Assembly: GCA_020055645.1 (NCBI GenBank)
Contig: CM034548.1
Span: 44,756,296-44,820,295, forward strand
DNA length: 64,000 bases
Reading direction: 5' to 3'
DNA from: Tomocerus qinae
Lineage: Eukaryota; Arthropoda; Collembola; Entomobryomorpha; Tomoceridae
In this document: positions 25,401-34,790 of the stretch, piece by piece
Position numbering within the stretch: the first letter of the stretch is position 1
Layout: the number at the start of each line of letters is the position of its first letter
Program-made: the position numbers and the translations under genes
Notes under the pieces: generated by a model
Seen by the model: the letters and a program-made list of their open reading frames with translations, nothing else
The model's database searches: none
Told to the model about the DNA's origin: nothing

Positions 25401-28400
25401 TAATAATTTGTTGTATTCAAATTTAACCATAATGATAAATCTGACAAATATTAAATTCTCTACCCCGGTTCGTCAAGAATTGGTATTTAGCATATTAATG
25501 TTTTGACAAGGAAAATAGTTGATAATTAAATAGCTTCGCGTATTTACAGGATTTGTTTGCCATTTATTTTTCTCAAGATTTTATACAATAGTGCCTAAAT
25601 TCAATTTTACGACCAACAGGTCCTATACCATGCCAATAATAATGATTAAGAAAACTTTTACATTTAGCGCGAAAAATGTATGTATTTGTCAACAAAATAC
25701 TGATTGGTAGTTTACCATTTTTAGAACGTTGTGCAATTGTTTTTATAAACTAAAATATGTAAAATAAAATTAAGTATTACGAGTAAGCACACCATTCACG
25801 ATTTCAAGAGTCAAGTATTAGCTGTGTAACGGGTTGAGAATTTTATTTTGGCACGATTTTATTTTTCCAGTAGTCAGTAGTACTTATTTCAATATTATAG
25901 AGATTAGAAGTTTGATGTTAAATTACCTATTGCATTTGTCTGTGCTGATTTTAATTTGAATGATTAAACTTTTGATCGTTTCTAAAGTTAAAAAATATTT
26001 TTTAGAACTTCTGGAAGAGTCACGGCAGACAGTAAAATCTCTTCAAGTGGAAAATGTCACGTCGAAGAGGCAAAGCGAGGATTTACAAGAAAAATACGGT
26101 GAATGTGCCATTCAGCTCGAGGTATATAAAGTTATAAATATTATGCTATTAAATATTATTTTATTTTATACCCAAGCCAATTAAATGTTTAAAGTTTTTG
26201 TATAATGAGTTTGAAAGTATTTGCTTGAATTTCAGAATTACAAACTACAGGTTGAAGCTTTGTCGGAAGTCAACTCAGAGCTTCAATCGCAAATCGGGTA
26301 TATGCAAGATAAGATGGACAATTCGGAACGGAATCGTGTTCAGGATCGTCTCAAACTAGAAGCTGAGAAAGAAGCAATGGTTTCCAATGCCCAGCTCATT
26401 GAGAAGTTGAAAGGTACAAAGTGTCACGTTATGTAATAGGCGATAGTAAAAATCATTGGATGCAGTGTAATAAACGATGATTAATTGGCTGTAACCAGGA
26501 GAGATGAGTGCCTTGGAATCATTGTTGAAGGAAAGAGACGAAAAAATATCACAGTTGCTAAACCAACTCAATGATCTCAATGTTGAAAAACCTGAACCTA
26601 TCTTACTTGAAATAGCTTGCCAGACTTTAGAGGATGTTATTTCTGCACACAGAGTGTCATCAAACTATAACGCTGTTTCCTCGTAAGCCCTAAATTTATT
26701 ACTACCACTGTGAAGTGTGTTTTTCATTGACGGATAAGCTTTTGTGTTTTACATGGGCTAAGCGTCTATTATTTTGATTTATGTCGTGCATAAATGTATA
26801 ATAAAAGCATTTCAACATTTTATAGGTCGGAGAGTCCGATTTCTCATGGTGCTGCTGTAAAAAATTCAATACTGAATGTGCAAGAAGATGTAAACGCCCT
26901 AACTGATAAGGTACAGACATTTTTCCTGGGGTTTAAGACAGTTGTTTATAATATCCACATTTTAACATAACACAGCTTTAGTATTTTAGCAAGTTGCCAA
27001 GTCTTGGATAGTTTATTTACTTAACTCTTAAAGCTTAACTTGTAAATTCAGTGACTTGAAAGGTCATAAAAATACATTTTTTTTCCTTTCAGATTTATTT
27101 AAATAGTATTTCATTACCCTGCATTAAATCAAAAATAATTAAATTAGATTAAATAATTTTTTAAATTAATTTAAATTTAAAAGTACACCACTACAACTGA
27201 GCCTACCTCAATTATAAATTTTCAATTATTTATTTAATACCTTTGTTAATTTTCTCAAAGATGCATTCAGCATTTTTTATACTTTGAAATATGCGTCAAT
27301 GCCTCACACATTACCAACTTGTATGCTACTTAAAGGTTGGATTCGATATTGAGGCTTTGGCGTAGTTTTCCTAGTATTCTGATTCATGGTCAAGGTTTTC
27401 AATTTGTTCCTTAATAACAATCGAACCGTAGATTTTGGATACTTACTAGGAATAATGATGCAAAGCCTCTTTATCTTATTTGTTATTGTTATAAAAACAG
27501 CCTCGTATATTCGTCAATTATTTGTAATGAATATTTGTGTACATATTTTAGCTGCTTCAGACTGAAGAAGAGTTAGCCATATATAAAGATCGCTATAATG
27601 AGTGCTCTACAGAAAAAACTACTTTAAGTCGAATGCTCACTGAAATGAGATTGGAGCAGGAGACTCTGGCCAATCAATCCAAACTGGTAAATATTAATTT
27701 TTATTTTTGTATTGACAATTATGTTACGTAGAAAGCTTTGCAGGAGTGTGACGATAAGAGAGCTACCACTTTTGGTGTATCTATGTAGTATCTTATCACG
27801 GAGGCTCTCTGTTAAAACTAACATTACAGTAGTTTGGTGTGTAGTTGATGTAAAATTAACAGTCCGTATTTATTTAACTCAACTAATTACTAATTATCTT
27901 CCATGTGTACTAATGTACTAACGCTTCTGATCTGTGACAGTTTCGCCTTCTCATACGGAACTACAATCTATCGGTGTCAATATCCAATGTTAAATTCTAT
28001 GCTTTATTTAGCACAATAATTGAACTGCAATTCTTGAATTAGATATAAACGCTATCCTCAATTCATTCAATTCCTTTCATCCCAACAAATCTAGCAAAAT
28101 ATTAACTAATGCTCACCACTCAGCTAAGACTTTAAACTGTATAATGCAATTCTTGAAAGTAGTATGTGTCAAGTTGAAAATCACTACTAAACTAACGAGT
28201 TCACTTTATTTCTAACTGGTTTTTTAAGTTGCAATCACCAAGTAGGAGTTTGCTTTGATTTAATAGTCGTGTAAGCTTAAGGAATATTGTTTTATTTATT
28301 TATTTTTATTATTTTATTTTGACAGGTTCAACTGAGATACATAATTCCTGTAGCTATTCTCATTCTGGCCATCTTAATCGCGTTTCATCCTTCGTCTTGA

Positions 28401-28926
28401 GTTGTGGTGCACACTATCTAATCGGCTTTGATGCCTATTCTACTACATAACACAAAGTCTTGTTATATAAATTATTGAAAGCTTAATGAACGTTAGTACC
28501 TTTACAATTACATGTCACTACAGATTTTAAAGAGGGCTCTGTAGCGTTTTGTCGGTGAACTCCACTTAGTCTGCGTTTACTACGTTAAGAAATTCCTCTT
28601 GGTTCAAATGAATGTTTGTACCCTTTTAAAAACCGACACCATTTTCAGATTCTACAGATATTGTATTAATGAGTTAGTTTGTGTAGTTAAGTATACGGAT
28701 ACATAATGATCATAAGGTAGTTCTACTGGTCCTTTTGTAAAAAATGTTCTGTATGAGTCGAATTCCTATTATTGTCATATATCAACGGAAATCGTACTTA
28801 ATTTTAAAAAATTTGTGCCATTTCCAGGTGTTCTATTGTTGTTCTCTCCCCGTGCTCATCCTATTGATTGCCATTGTGGTGGCATTTTATCCAACTCTGT
28901 CTGTTCTGACAGCAACGAAGGAGTAA
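19296..28926 (+). CDS. SLMAP: SLMAP orthologue, whole gene (16 common coding exons + 2 alternative last exons)
   Basis: This gene encodes an FHA-domain, coiled-coil, tail-anchored adaptor. Known for the family: SLMAP is a STRIPAK (PP2A) complex subunit whose FHA domain binds phosphorylated MST/Hippo kinases, and its C-terminal anchor places it on the ER, nuclear envelope or muscle membranes. Seen here: exons 1-16 join in consistent phase to 804 codons. Adding terminal exon 17a or 17b gives 828 or 836 residues, close to the long vertebrate isoform of about 830. The FHA core has the GR (79-80), SRNH (100-103) and NGT (122-124) signatures. Residues about 210-800 are coiled-coil-like, rich in E, K, Q and L, and the C-terminus is a single hydrophobic segment. 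The chosen start has an in-frame TGA at 19257-19259. Exon borders were placed by GT-AG sites plus phase and similarity to vertebrate SLMAP; no transcript data were available. Confidence 0.95.
19748..19885 (+). CDS. SLMAP: SLMAP exon 2 (residues 67-112, FHA core)
   Basis: Phase 0 at both ends, with donor AAG|GTGAGC. It encodes the first half of the FHA domain: the KIGRSVAR strand and turn (G79, R80) and the LSRNHA phosphothreonine-binding loop (S100, R101, H103). The acceptor (ends GGACAG) has a poor pyrimidine tract, but phase and protein similarity fix the border. Confidence 0.93.
19962..20109 (+). CDS. SLMAP: SLMAP exon 3 (residues 113-161, FHA)
   Basis: Good acceptor (TTTTTTGTAG) and donor AAAG|GTAACT; enters in phase 0 and leaves in phase 1. 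It carries the FHA signature DTKSSNGTF (N122, G123, T124) and the strand around FGVDV. The 76-nt intron before it is very short, unlike introns 6 and 11. Confidence 0.95.
20186..20252 (+). CDS. SLMAP: SLMAP exon 4 (residues 162-183, end of FHA)
   Basis: Acceptor TTTTGTAG, donor CAAG|GTACAA; phase 1 in, phase 2 out. It encodes [19 protein letters not shown], the last FHA strands, closely matching the equivalent vertebrate segment. Confidence 0.94.
20348..20423 (+). CDS. SLMAP: SLMAP exon 5 (residues 184-209)
   Basis: Acceptor GTTTTAG, donor AAA|GTAAAT; phase 2 in, phase 0 out. It encodes the linker between the FHA domain and the coiled coil, ending in the helix-like YQLNQFIK, which matches the vertebrate LFQLSQYLQ region. 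Confidence 0.9.
20510..20677 (+). CDS. SLMAP: SLMAP exon 6 (residues 210-265)
   Basis: Acceptor ATTGTAG, donor AAA|GTAATT; phase 0 at both ends. It encodes the start of the coiled coil, with the family-conserved REQ..ENKLATI, the [13 protein letters not shown] block and a QLQAS tail. Confidence 0.95.
21355..21420 (+). other. Possible degenerate tRNA-Gly-like / SINE head
   Basis: GGGGGTACAGTATTGG, then TTCTAAGGTACTCGCCTCCCA resembles the D arm and anticodon arm of a tRNA-Gly. The T arm lacks a proper GGTTCGA box and the acceptor stem does not pair, so it is not a working tRNA. It could be a decayed tRNA-derived SINE. Confidence 0.25.
22793..22903. repeat. 27-bp tandem repeat in SLMAP intron 6
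   Basis: TTGACAGTTATATATAGGTA-type units start at 22,810 (longer variant), 22,848 and 22,875; shorter TTTTTGACAG pieces precede. It produces the repetitive YRYSLLTVI reading in a chance ORF. Confidence 0.75.
23250..23392 (+). CDS. SLMAP: SLMAP exon 7 (residues 266-312)
   Basis: Acceptor TTTTTACCAAAG, donor GAGAA|GTGAGT; phase 0 in, phase 2 out. Heptad-like coiled coil ([16 protein letters not shown], then [16 protein letters not shown]), aligning with the vertebrate block that starts SLRKELIALQEDK. Confidence 0.92.
23543..23934 (+). CDS. SLMAP: SLMAP exon 8 (residues 313-443)
   Basis: Longest exon of the gene (392 nt), with acceptor TTTTTTTCAG, donor GAAG|GTACGT, phase 2 in and phase 1 out. 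It encodes strongly charged coiled coil, including the conserved NTEEE and [10 protein letters not shown] blocks. An upstream in-frame acceptor (TATAG, ending 23488) would add exactly 54 nt with no stop. Confidence 0.92.
24015..24170 (+). CDS. SLMAP: SLMAP exon 9 (residues 444-495)
   Basis: Acceptor ATCTAG, donor TTAA|GTAAGC; phase 1 at both ends. It encodes an acidic, probably unstructured patch ([14 protein letters not shown]) followed by renewed coiled coil ([18 protein letters not shown]). Confidence 0.88.
24249..24406 (+). CDS. SLMAP: SLMAP exon 10 (residues 496-548)
   Basis: Acceptor AATTTTCAG, donor CAG|GTATTT; phase 1 in, phase 0 out. Helical at first ([21 protein letters not shown]), then a polar tail rich in N and S. 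Confidence 0.85.
24759..24828 (+). CDS. SLMAP: SLMAP exon 11 (residues 549-571)
   Basis: A 70-nt exon with acceptor TGATCCTACCAG and donor GAAA|GTGAGT; phase 0 in, phase 1 out. It encodes a short polar, non-helical linker ([13 protein letters not shown] and onwards). Similarity is low, so the call rests on splice signals and phase. It may be an optional exon, but skipping it would shift the frame. Confidence 0.75.
24829..26005 (+). other. SLMAP intron 11 (1.18 kb)
   Basis: No supported exon. The 24.9-25.4 kb part is unusually G/T-rich on the + strand, which creates chance hydrophobic ORFs. I see no domain in them. Confidence 0.7.
26006..26121 (+). CDS. SLMAP: SLMAP exon 12 (residues 572-610)
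   Basis: Acceptor ATTTTTTAG, donor GAG|GTATAT; phase 1 in, phase 0 out. Coiled coil beginning [16 protein letters not shown], similar to the vertebrate LLEEERKAYRNQVEES block. Confidence 0.9.
26236..26413 (+). CDS. SLMAP: SLMAP exon 13 (residues 611-669)
   Basis: Acceptor GAATTTCAG, donor AAAG|GTACAA; phase 0 in, phase 1 out. Regular coiled coil ([19 protein letters not shown], then [18 protein letters not shown]). Confidence 0.92.
26499..26682 (+). CDS. SLMAP: SLMAP exon 14 (residues 670-730)
   Basis: Acceptor GTAACCAG, donor TCCTC|GTAAGC; phase 1 in, phase 2 out. It encodes more coiled coil ([20 protein letters not shown]), then a less helical stretch. The first base of the intron completes an in-frame stop (TCG TAA) if it is not spliced. 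Confidence 0.88.
26826..26910 (+). CDS. SLMAP: SLMAP exon 15 (residues 731-759)
   Basis: Acceptor CATTTTATAG, donor AAG|GTACAG; phase 2 in, phase 0 out. It encodes a short serine-containing linker and a helix ([15 protein letters not shown]). Placed by splice sites and phase; similarity to other species is weak here. Confidence 0.8.
26911..27551 (+). other. SLMAP intron 15
   Basis: A 641-nt AT-rich intron. I see no exon, RNA or repeat in it. Confidence 0.75.
27552..27686 (+). CDS. SLMAP: SLMAP exon 16 (residues 760-804)
   Basis: Acceptor ATATTTTAG, donor CTG|GTAAAT; phase 0 at both ends. It encodes the last coiled-coil segment ([20 protein letters not shown] and onwards), directly before the membrane anchor, corresponding to the vertebrate TEQEKQSITDELKQCK region. 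Because it ends in phase 0, either terminal exon can join it without changing the frame. Confidence 0.92.
27687..28325 (+). other. SLMAP intron 16 (to exon 17a)
   Basis: A 639-nt intron, AT-rich, with a strong T-rich tract before the exon 17a acceptor. I see nothing else in it. Confidence 0.7.
28326..28400 (+). CDS. SLMAP: SLMAP alternative last exon 17a (tail anchor A, residues 805-828)
   Basis: Acceptor TTTATTTTGACAG; starts in phase 0 and ends at TGA (28398-28400). It encodes [20 protein letters not shown] and then four residues HPSS. This is a classic tail anchor: one hydrophobic segment of about 17 residues, with a basic residue on the cytosolic side and almost nothing beyond the membrane. 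No AATAAA or ATTAAA occurs between its stop and exon 17b, so it may act as a stop-containing cassette rather than an exon with its own poly(A) site. Confidence 0.88.
   Translation, partial: VQLRYIIPVAILILAILIAFHPSS
28828..28926 (+). CDS. SLMAP: SLMAP alternative last exon 17b (tail anchor B, residues 805-836)
   Basis: Acceptor GCCATTTCCAG; starts in phase 0 and ends at TAA (28924-28926). It encodes [20 protein letters not shown] and then a 12-residue polar tail ([12 protein letters not shown]). The hydrophobic core aligns with that of exon 17a (about 9 of 16 identical, including PV, A-I, AF and P), which points to an exon duplication. Two cysteines precede the anchor and could be palmitoylated (inference). 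Vertebrate SLMAP also has two alternatively spliced anchors, TM1 and TM2. Confidence 0.85.
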   Translation: MFYCCSLPVLILLIAIVVAFYPTLSVLTATKE

Positions 28927-30482
28927 CGCTGCTAGAAACCAAATCCACTAGTATAAAACTCTTGAGGATATAATGGAAGAGAGATTCTCTTCCATCCTCA
29001 ACTCAACAGCAGTACATCGGCAAACACTTGTCGACTAACTGCTACTCTGCAAACTCTGCATACTTGCTCATTACTTCGTATGCATGTCTTGAACAAATTT
29101 CAAAAATTAATTCTTGTAATCGCTGACTGTGTTATAATATGATTTCTAATGTGACAAACGCAGTGCGCATTTCAAAAGCAGTGTCGGATGAAGTATCTCT
29201 CGACGGATAACGAAAAAGTTGTCAGTGGCAATGGAATAATTCTTGTGATTCTTTGCAACACAACAAAACCAAAAAGTTTTCAAGAGGACGTTTCAAATAC
29301 TATTCCTTCAAAGTAGCTGTTTGATCAAACTTGAACAAATAGCTCCAGTTCAAACCTTTTCTTCAAAATTTTCAATAACTCTTCGTTATACTGCTACTTG
29401 ATGAATGTTTAAACATTTATTAGCTCCGTGTTAAAAAGTGTTTGTATTTTGAAGAAAATTAAGTTCTCTACCGGAGTCTGACCTGGGTCTGTACATAAAA
29501 TGCAGCTACTATTCTCTCGAAAGAAATCTTCAATAACTATTGGTAATATTACTTTGGCCTTACGTCGGATATCTCTAAACCACAAATTTAATTTATAGGT
29601 CAAAAAATATGTATTTTTACCATCTTTACAAAATACGAATCGATGGAATAGAAAATGTCGGAAATATTCTCCATCTTGGTATTTACTTGGAAAATTACTT
29701 TCAATCGTATTCCTGATAAATAAGAGAAAGCCACATTAGTGTAGCAAACCTATAAGTATAATACATAGGTAACTATTGTAGACATGCAGGATACCAGTGA
29801 CACTTTAGAGGAGCTGTTTTATACCGACATTTAATTTGTGAAAGAATCTTACGTTGACAGACAAATTGAAGTGTTTCTGATGGCATTTATATTGCAGATC
29901 TGAGCTATTATTTATTATTATATATTTACGAATAGAATACTGCTTTCAATAGGTTTCAAGTGATTTGGACTATCAGCGTATTACTTTAGTACCGAAAATA
30001 CGTAACTTAGAATTTATTGGAATATATTTATGTTTGTTTTTACTATATTCGTTATATTTAATTTATGAGATGCCATTGTTCGATTCAAACTCCTCTAAAG
30101 ACTACTGGTGTTGAAAAAATTAGAAACCTTAAATATATATACCTACCTACCTACGTAAATTTTAATTGACGATATACTAACTAATAGGCTATCTATACAT
30201 CTATACATAAAATATAAAAAACGTAAATTAAAAATAATTTTCTTGCATTTGTAAAAGAAGCGATCGATATGGCGAGCATCTGTCTCACTCAAAGTGTTTT
30301 ATTAGGCCTCAGGAAGTTGGTTGAATTTTTTTACAGAACAAAGAATCGGATTGTGTCCCTTGGGAAATTACAGTTGACTTAATCCTGCAGCTCCCAACCA
30401 CAAACTCCACTCATTTTTTACAAAAAATACCCACTGAATTCACGCATTTATGGCATGTAATATATACAATATAATACGCAAT

Positions 30483-30488
30483 AATAAA
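30483..30488 (+). terminator. Candidate SLMAP poly(A) signal AATAAA
   Basis: This is the first canonical AATAAA I find on the + strand after the exon 17b stop, implying a 3' UTR of about 1.55 kb. The sequence is AT-rich enough for chance matches, and non-canonical signals may lie nearer. Confidence 0.3.
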
Positions 30489-32511
30489 AATTTGTATACT
30501 TATCTAAATGTATTGCGACAATTACTGAGCTATAGTTGTATCCGCAGTTAAGTTATCTAAATATGAATGTACGCAAGATTAAGAATGTATGCGACACGTT
30601 TGTAAATTGTTCTGTAAATACATAAATTGTGGTACCTTACGTTTATCTATCTATGTAATACATAATTAGAAAGGTACACTAGTAAATTATTGAAATGACT
30701 AAAGTTATGCATATGACATACCTATTGTACCATTATGCATTACTTACAGCAATAGTAATTTTAAGTACTATCTTTAAGTGTTATTAGTGTTTGGTAAGCA
30801 AATTAATAGCGACACAGGTAACAATGGCGTACAAGATGTCTGTGCATTATTTGCATTTACTTAGCACACATAAAGATGCGATCCCTCGACAAACACGTAG
30901 ATAATCGAAGTCTATTGGAGATGCGAATGATTTTGACTGTTGTGGTGAGGACGCGAGTATAGCGAGGGGGCAGAGTGTGAACGTGTAGTGAATAAATCGG
31001 AGGGGCGGATAAATAACTGGAAATTCATATAGTAATAATATTAATAATAACAATAGTTACATTTATATTATGTGTCTAGTGTGGTGAATTTCTCATTGTC
31101 AGTTATCAAGTTCCTCTGAATTCATGCTAGAGAATCGTCAGCTGCCAACCTTCCCTGCCTATATACACACCGACTTCTTTTTTATTAAGAAAATCCGCAA
31201 GTAACCTGTGTCTAATAAATATTCATTGAATTTTGGGAACTCACTTCCTTCAATTTCCCTGTTTAGATGGCTTAAGGAATTGATTTACCGTATTATACTT
31301 ATACCGAACCAAGTTGTACGGAACTATTTATAACAAATCGTGCATTATGTCGTTCAATTACTAAATACATACAAACAAACCGTATAATATGTATCATTTC
31401 TTCTATTGTATTATTGTAGTGTACGAGTACGAGAATTGTGGCTTTCCTCATTTATATACATTGTACATGTAAACCACTTGCTAGTTAGCCTTTCAGATGA
31501 AATAATATTGTGATGTTTTTATGCGAATCTCATCGTTTTCCAAGCAACTGGTCTTCGAGTTATTTCCTTTTTGCATTTTCATACATTAATTATGTACTTA
31601 TCATAAGACATCTCTGTCTACATTACATTTCATCTCCTGACTCCCCTCCTGCAGTAGTCAAACCATAACCCGGCGGAAAGCCTGCTCTGCTCCTGTTCCG
31701 TCTCATCTTCATTATCCCGAACAGTGGAGTGCTCACTTGGGATTTTAATTTGTAGTTTTGTAGGTAGCACAAGCATAGTACCAAACTAGATCTCCTGGAG
31801 AATGCCGCAGAAGATAATATTAGCATTACTATTGCATATTATTAGAAAGATCCCCATACTCCTGTTTTCTCCATTATCATCAACCCTATTCATATTTATC
31901 TAAGCCCAAACATACCTTAGACCCTAAGGGTTGCTTGAGACGCCGGAGAATTATGAGGAAGATGGTCTCGACTAGCGAAATAGGCTTTGCATTTCTGATA
32001 ACCACTCAAATGTCAATAATAACTCTAAGAGTAGAATATCAGTCTTCGATTTTCTGAAAATAAAAATATTTTTATTACTTTATTTTTAGTTGCATTTGAG
32101 TTTGGAGTGCACTCGAGTGGGGCGAAATGCACTTGAAAATCGTCATGCCATTCTGCAAACCGAAATTGTAAATAATTCATTCTTAAACTCTATAGCCTTT
32201 CTTGACCGATTTTAGGCAAATTCTGGAATCAGGGTAGTTTAAAATTTACATCTGAACTCAACTAAATCGTATAACAATTTATGACAACGTTAAATACTAC
32301 ATGTCTGTTTAGGTAGGGTAGCAATGTAATAAATTTAAGAAAATTTAGGTTTTCCGAAAATTTCCTTAAAAGTACAAATTGGATTATTTCTACATGGTGA
32401 AATCAGGTCACTTCAATCCCAATTGGGTTTATTGGGACCAAATCAGTCCAATTCGATAAATTCGGGTGCATTCAGATTATTTCAGTTAAATTCGGTTGAT
32501 ATTGGTGAACT

Positions 32512-33033
32512 TTGGTAGATTGGGCGGGATCGGCACGACGTTCCATTAATTTGCCTGTTTTCATCCTCGCCCGATTCCCCAAGATTCCTCCCGTTGTTTC
32601 TCTCTTTAACCGGTTTTGCACTGGGATGCCGAACGATGTCGCGCTACACCTTTATAATGTCAAAAGGAAGGAGCCAGGTATTGGTTCTTTCCATTTGCAA
32701 AAATACCCTTCTAAATTCTAAAACGAGTTGAAGGGGCATATTGACACTTGGCCTGTGGGGTGGGATATGGCAATGAGAATATTATGAGCAATGGCCTTAT
32801 ACAATTGATGTTTATAATATGGTTAGTTTTAAAACAGTAAAACTACATCGAATGCATTCATGGGGAAGATAATGGTACAGTTCATCCTTGTACCTATCAT
32901 CAAAAGCCTTAATTTTTATATCCCTTCCACGTGAAGTCTTGAAGTATCTCCACCATGAACTGGCGATTTGCCAACTTTTTTCTTTCCTCTTTGAGATCTT
33001 ACAAAGGTGACTTAGGCCGGTGACTCCCCTCAC
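32512..33033. other. Coding-like but unrecognised fragments
   Basis: A + strand frame (32,512-32,721) and a - strand frame (33,033-32,812) have more protein-like composition than the neighbouring noise. The latter includes SSWWRYFKTSRGRDIKIKAF followed by DDRYKDELYHYLPHE. I recognise no family and see no splice structure. It may be a transposon or retro-copy remnant. Confidence 0.2.
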
Positions 33034-33419
33034 CCTCCTCTTGATGATTACACTTCAACTTTCAGGTAACTTAAAATGCTATGTTAGATAATAAATAAAT
33101 GTTTGATGTTTTGTGGTTCAGATTATTGGACAATTTTCATCTTTATCACATTATGCTACCCTATTTTATCTGCATGCATTATATGGGTTGAGGTTCAATA
33201 GCAATTATAATATGTTTATCTATCTACCTAAAAGATTGAATTGACGCATTTTACAAAGTAGCAGAACTGTTTCTTAAACTGACTACGAGGACTGAGGGCA
33301 TTGTGCATATTTTTGTGGGGAAATCAACTCTGGTTGCAGTCTTCGAGCGAGCCTTTGACACCAAGTAATAATTTATTGCGTCATCAATTTGCTTATTCCT
33401 ATCTAGTTAATTTTGTTAG

Positions 33420-34790
33420 TAGTACTTAAAAAAGGTGATGATTGAAGGACGAAGTAGGATTGAACCTGTTATAGGTACATGGGTTAGAAAGGGCATATTG
33501 GGAGTTGTATAAGAGGAAGTGAGTGAGACTGATTTGTGTGGAGGGAGGAATATTTAGTGACAAAGTGGAGTTTGGGAGAGAAGTGTGAGTATAGTGGTTT
33601 GGTGGGACTGAAAGAGTGAGTAAGACGAGAAGAGGATATTTGTGATGGGACGAGGTCGGGTCGGTGAGTGGAGATCCATTCCTCCTGTTCGTTTGAGTTT
33701 TCGGAGCCAAGACAGAGAATCCCCTGGAATGGCAAGGCCGGGAGACGGTCGAGTCGGGAAGGCTGGAGTTGAGTTCAGTTGCACGTTGGCTGTTGGCCGC
33801 TTACGGCCGCATCTTCATCTCTCCTGTCTGTCTGGTTTCGGTTGTTGTGTTATTGTCTCGCATTGCCTGGCTGGCTGGCCTGACTCAACTTGTGAATTAA
33901 AGTTGGTTGGAGTCTGACTGAACTCGGGTAGGTAGATAGATAGGTAGGTAGGTGCATACCGTTCATTACGTAAGAAGATTAGTTGGACTACTGAAGTGAG
34001 CCAAGCAAAGGAAAGAAACGTTCGTTCCCCGAGTTGGAATGCCATGACTAACATCCACAAACATCCAGATCTATTTTAGTCGCGATCTTATTTTCTCTTG
34101 TCGTGATGTTCTTCCAACACTCAAACTTCTCACAGTATTATCTGTTGTACACTGCAGTTAAACAAGTCAGCGGTTCTGCTACTGCTGACTGTGACTCCCA
34201 GTCATTTTCCTTTCGTCCCCACCACACCATATTTACCATCCTTCTTCCTACGTACCTTTAAAATTTTCTATCATTAGATTATTCTCTTCATTATCTTGTC
34301 CTTACTTTACCATTTCAGTTCATTTCCATTCAAATTCAAAACTACGACTTCACTTTTACCAACTATATATTTATCTCTCACCTATTCTTCCTGGAACTAC
34401 TAAGTGAACAGTATATACTTATATTATACAGCAGTGACTTCATTATTAATAATTTAAAGTGTCACATATACATAATATATTATAGTCATAATCATCTCTA
34501 ATAATACTACTCTTTCTAAGTGTCTTTTCCGTCTGACTCAGTCGACAACTTTTCTTCACTTTCCTCTCGTATAATAGAAACAGCATTACTACTACAGTGC
34601 CCTTCGTACAATAGAAGAGATATTATAACACACGACACAGTTCACTTCCAGGTAACCATTTAACTTAACTACTCTTACTCCCCTCCTTCTGCAACTTTTA
34701 GGGATTTCAATACATCCCGAGTATAAGTGCAGTCAGACAAGGCCAGTCAGTCCATTTCCAGCCAGGTCAGGCTTAGGCCAGAGGTTGCCA
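33420..34790. promoter_or_regulatory. Strand-skewed island B
   Basis: G/A-rich + strand from about 33,420 to 34,040 (GAGGAAGTGAGTGAGACTG-type), C/T-rich from about 34,080 to 34,790, with local GC and CpG content above the surroundings. Possible donor-like CCAG|GTAACC near 34,650. ORFs here are composition-driven. May be an alternative filamin promoter or first exon, or an enhancer. Confidence 0.25.

Noticed and set aside
25125-25403. A hydrophobic 92-codon frame within SLMAP intron 11 that could be an extra membrane exon
   Set aside because: No acceptor/donor pair keeps phase, and SLMAP has no membrane segment at this point; explained by G/T-rich sequence.
31623-31826. A possible terminal exon on the - strand (frames ending near 31,623 with polar residues)
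   Set aside because: Two frames look superficially protein-like, but there is no good acceptor, no matching upstream exon and no recognised family.
33426-34060. Several overlapping frames of 76-94 codons on both strands
   Set aside because: Skewed, repetitive composition (island B) reduces stops; peptides are low-complexity and unlike any family I know.
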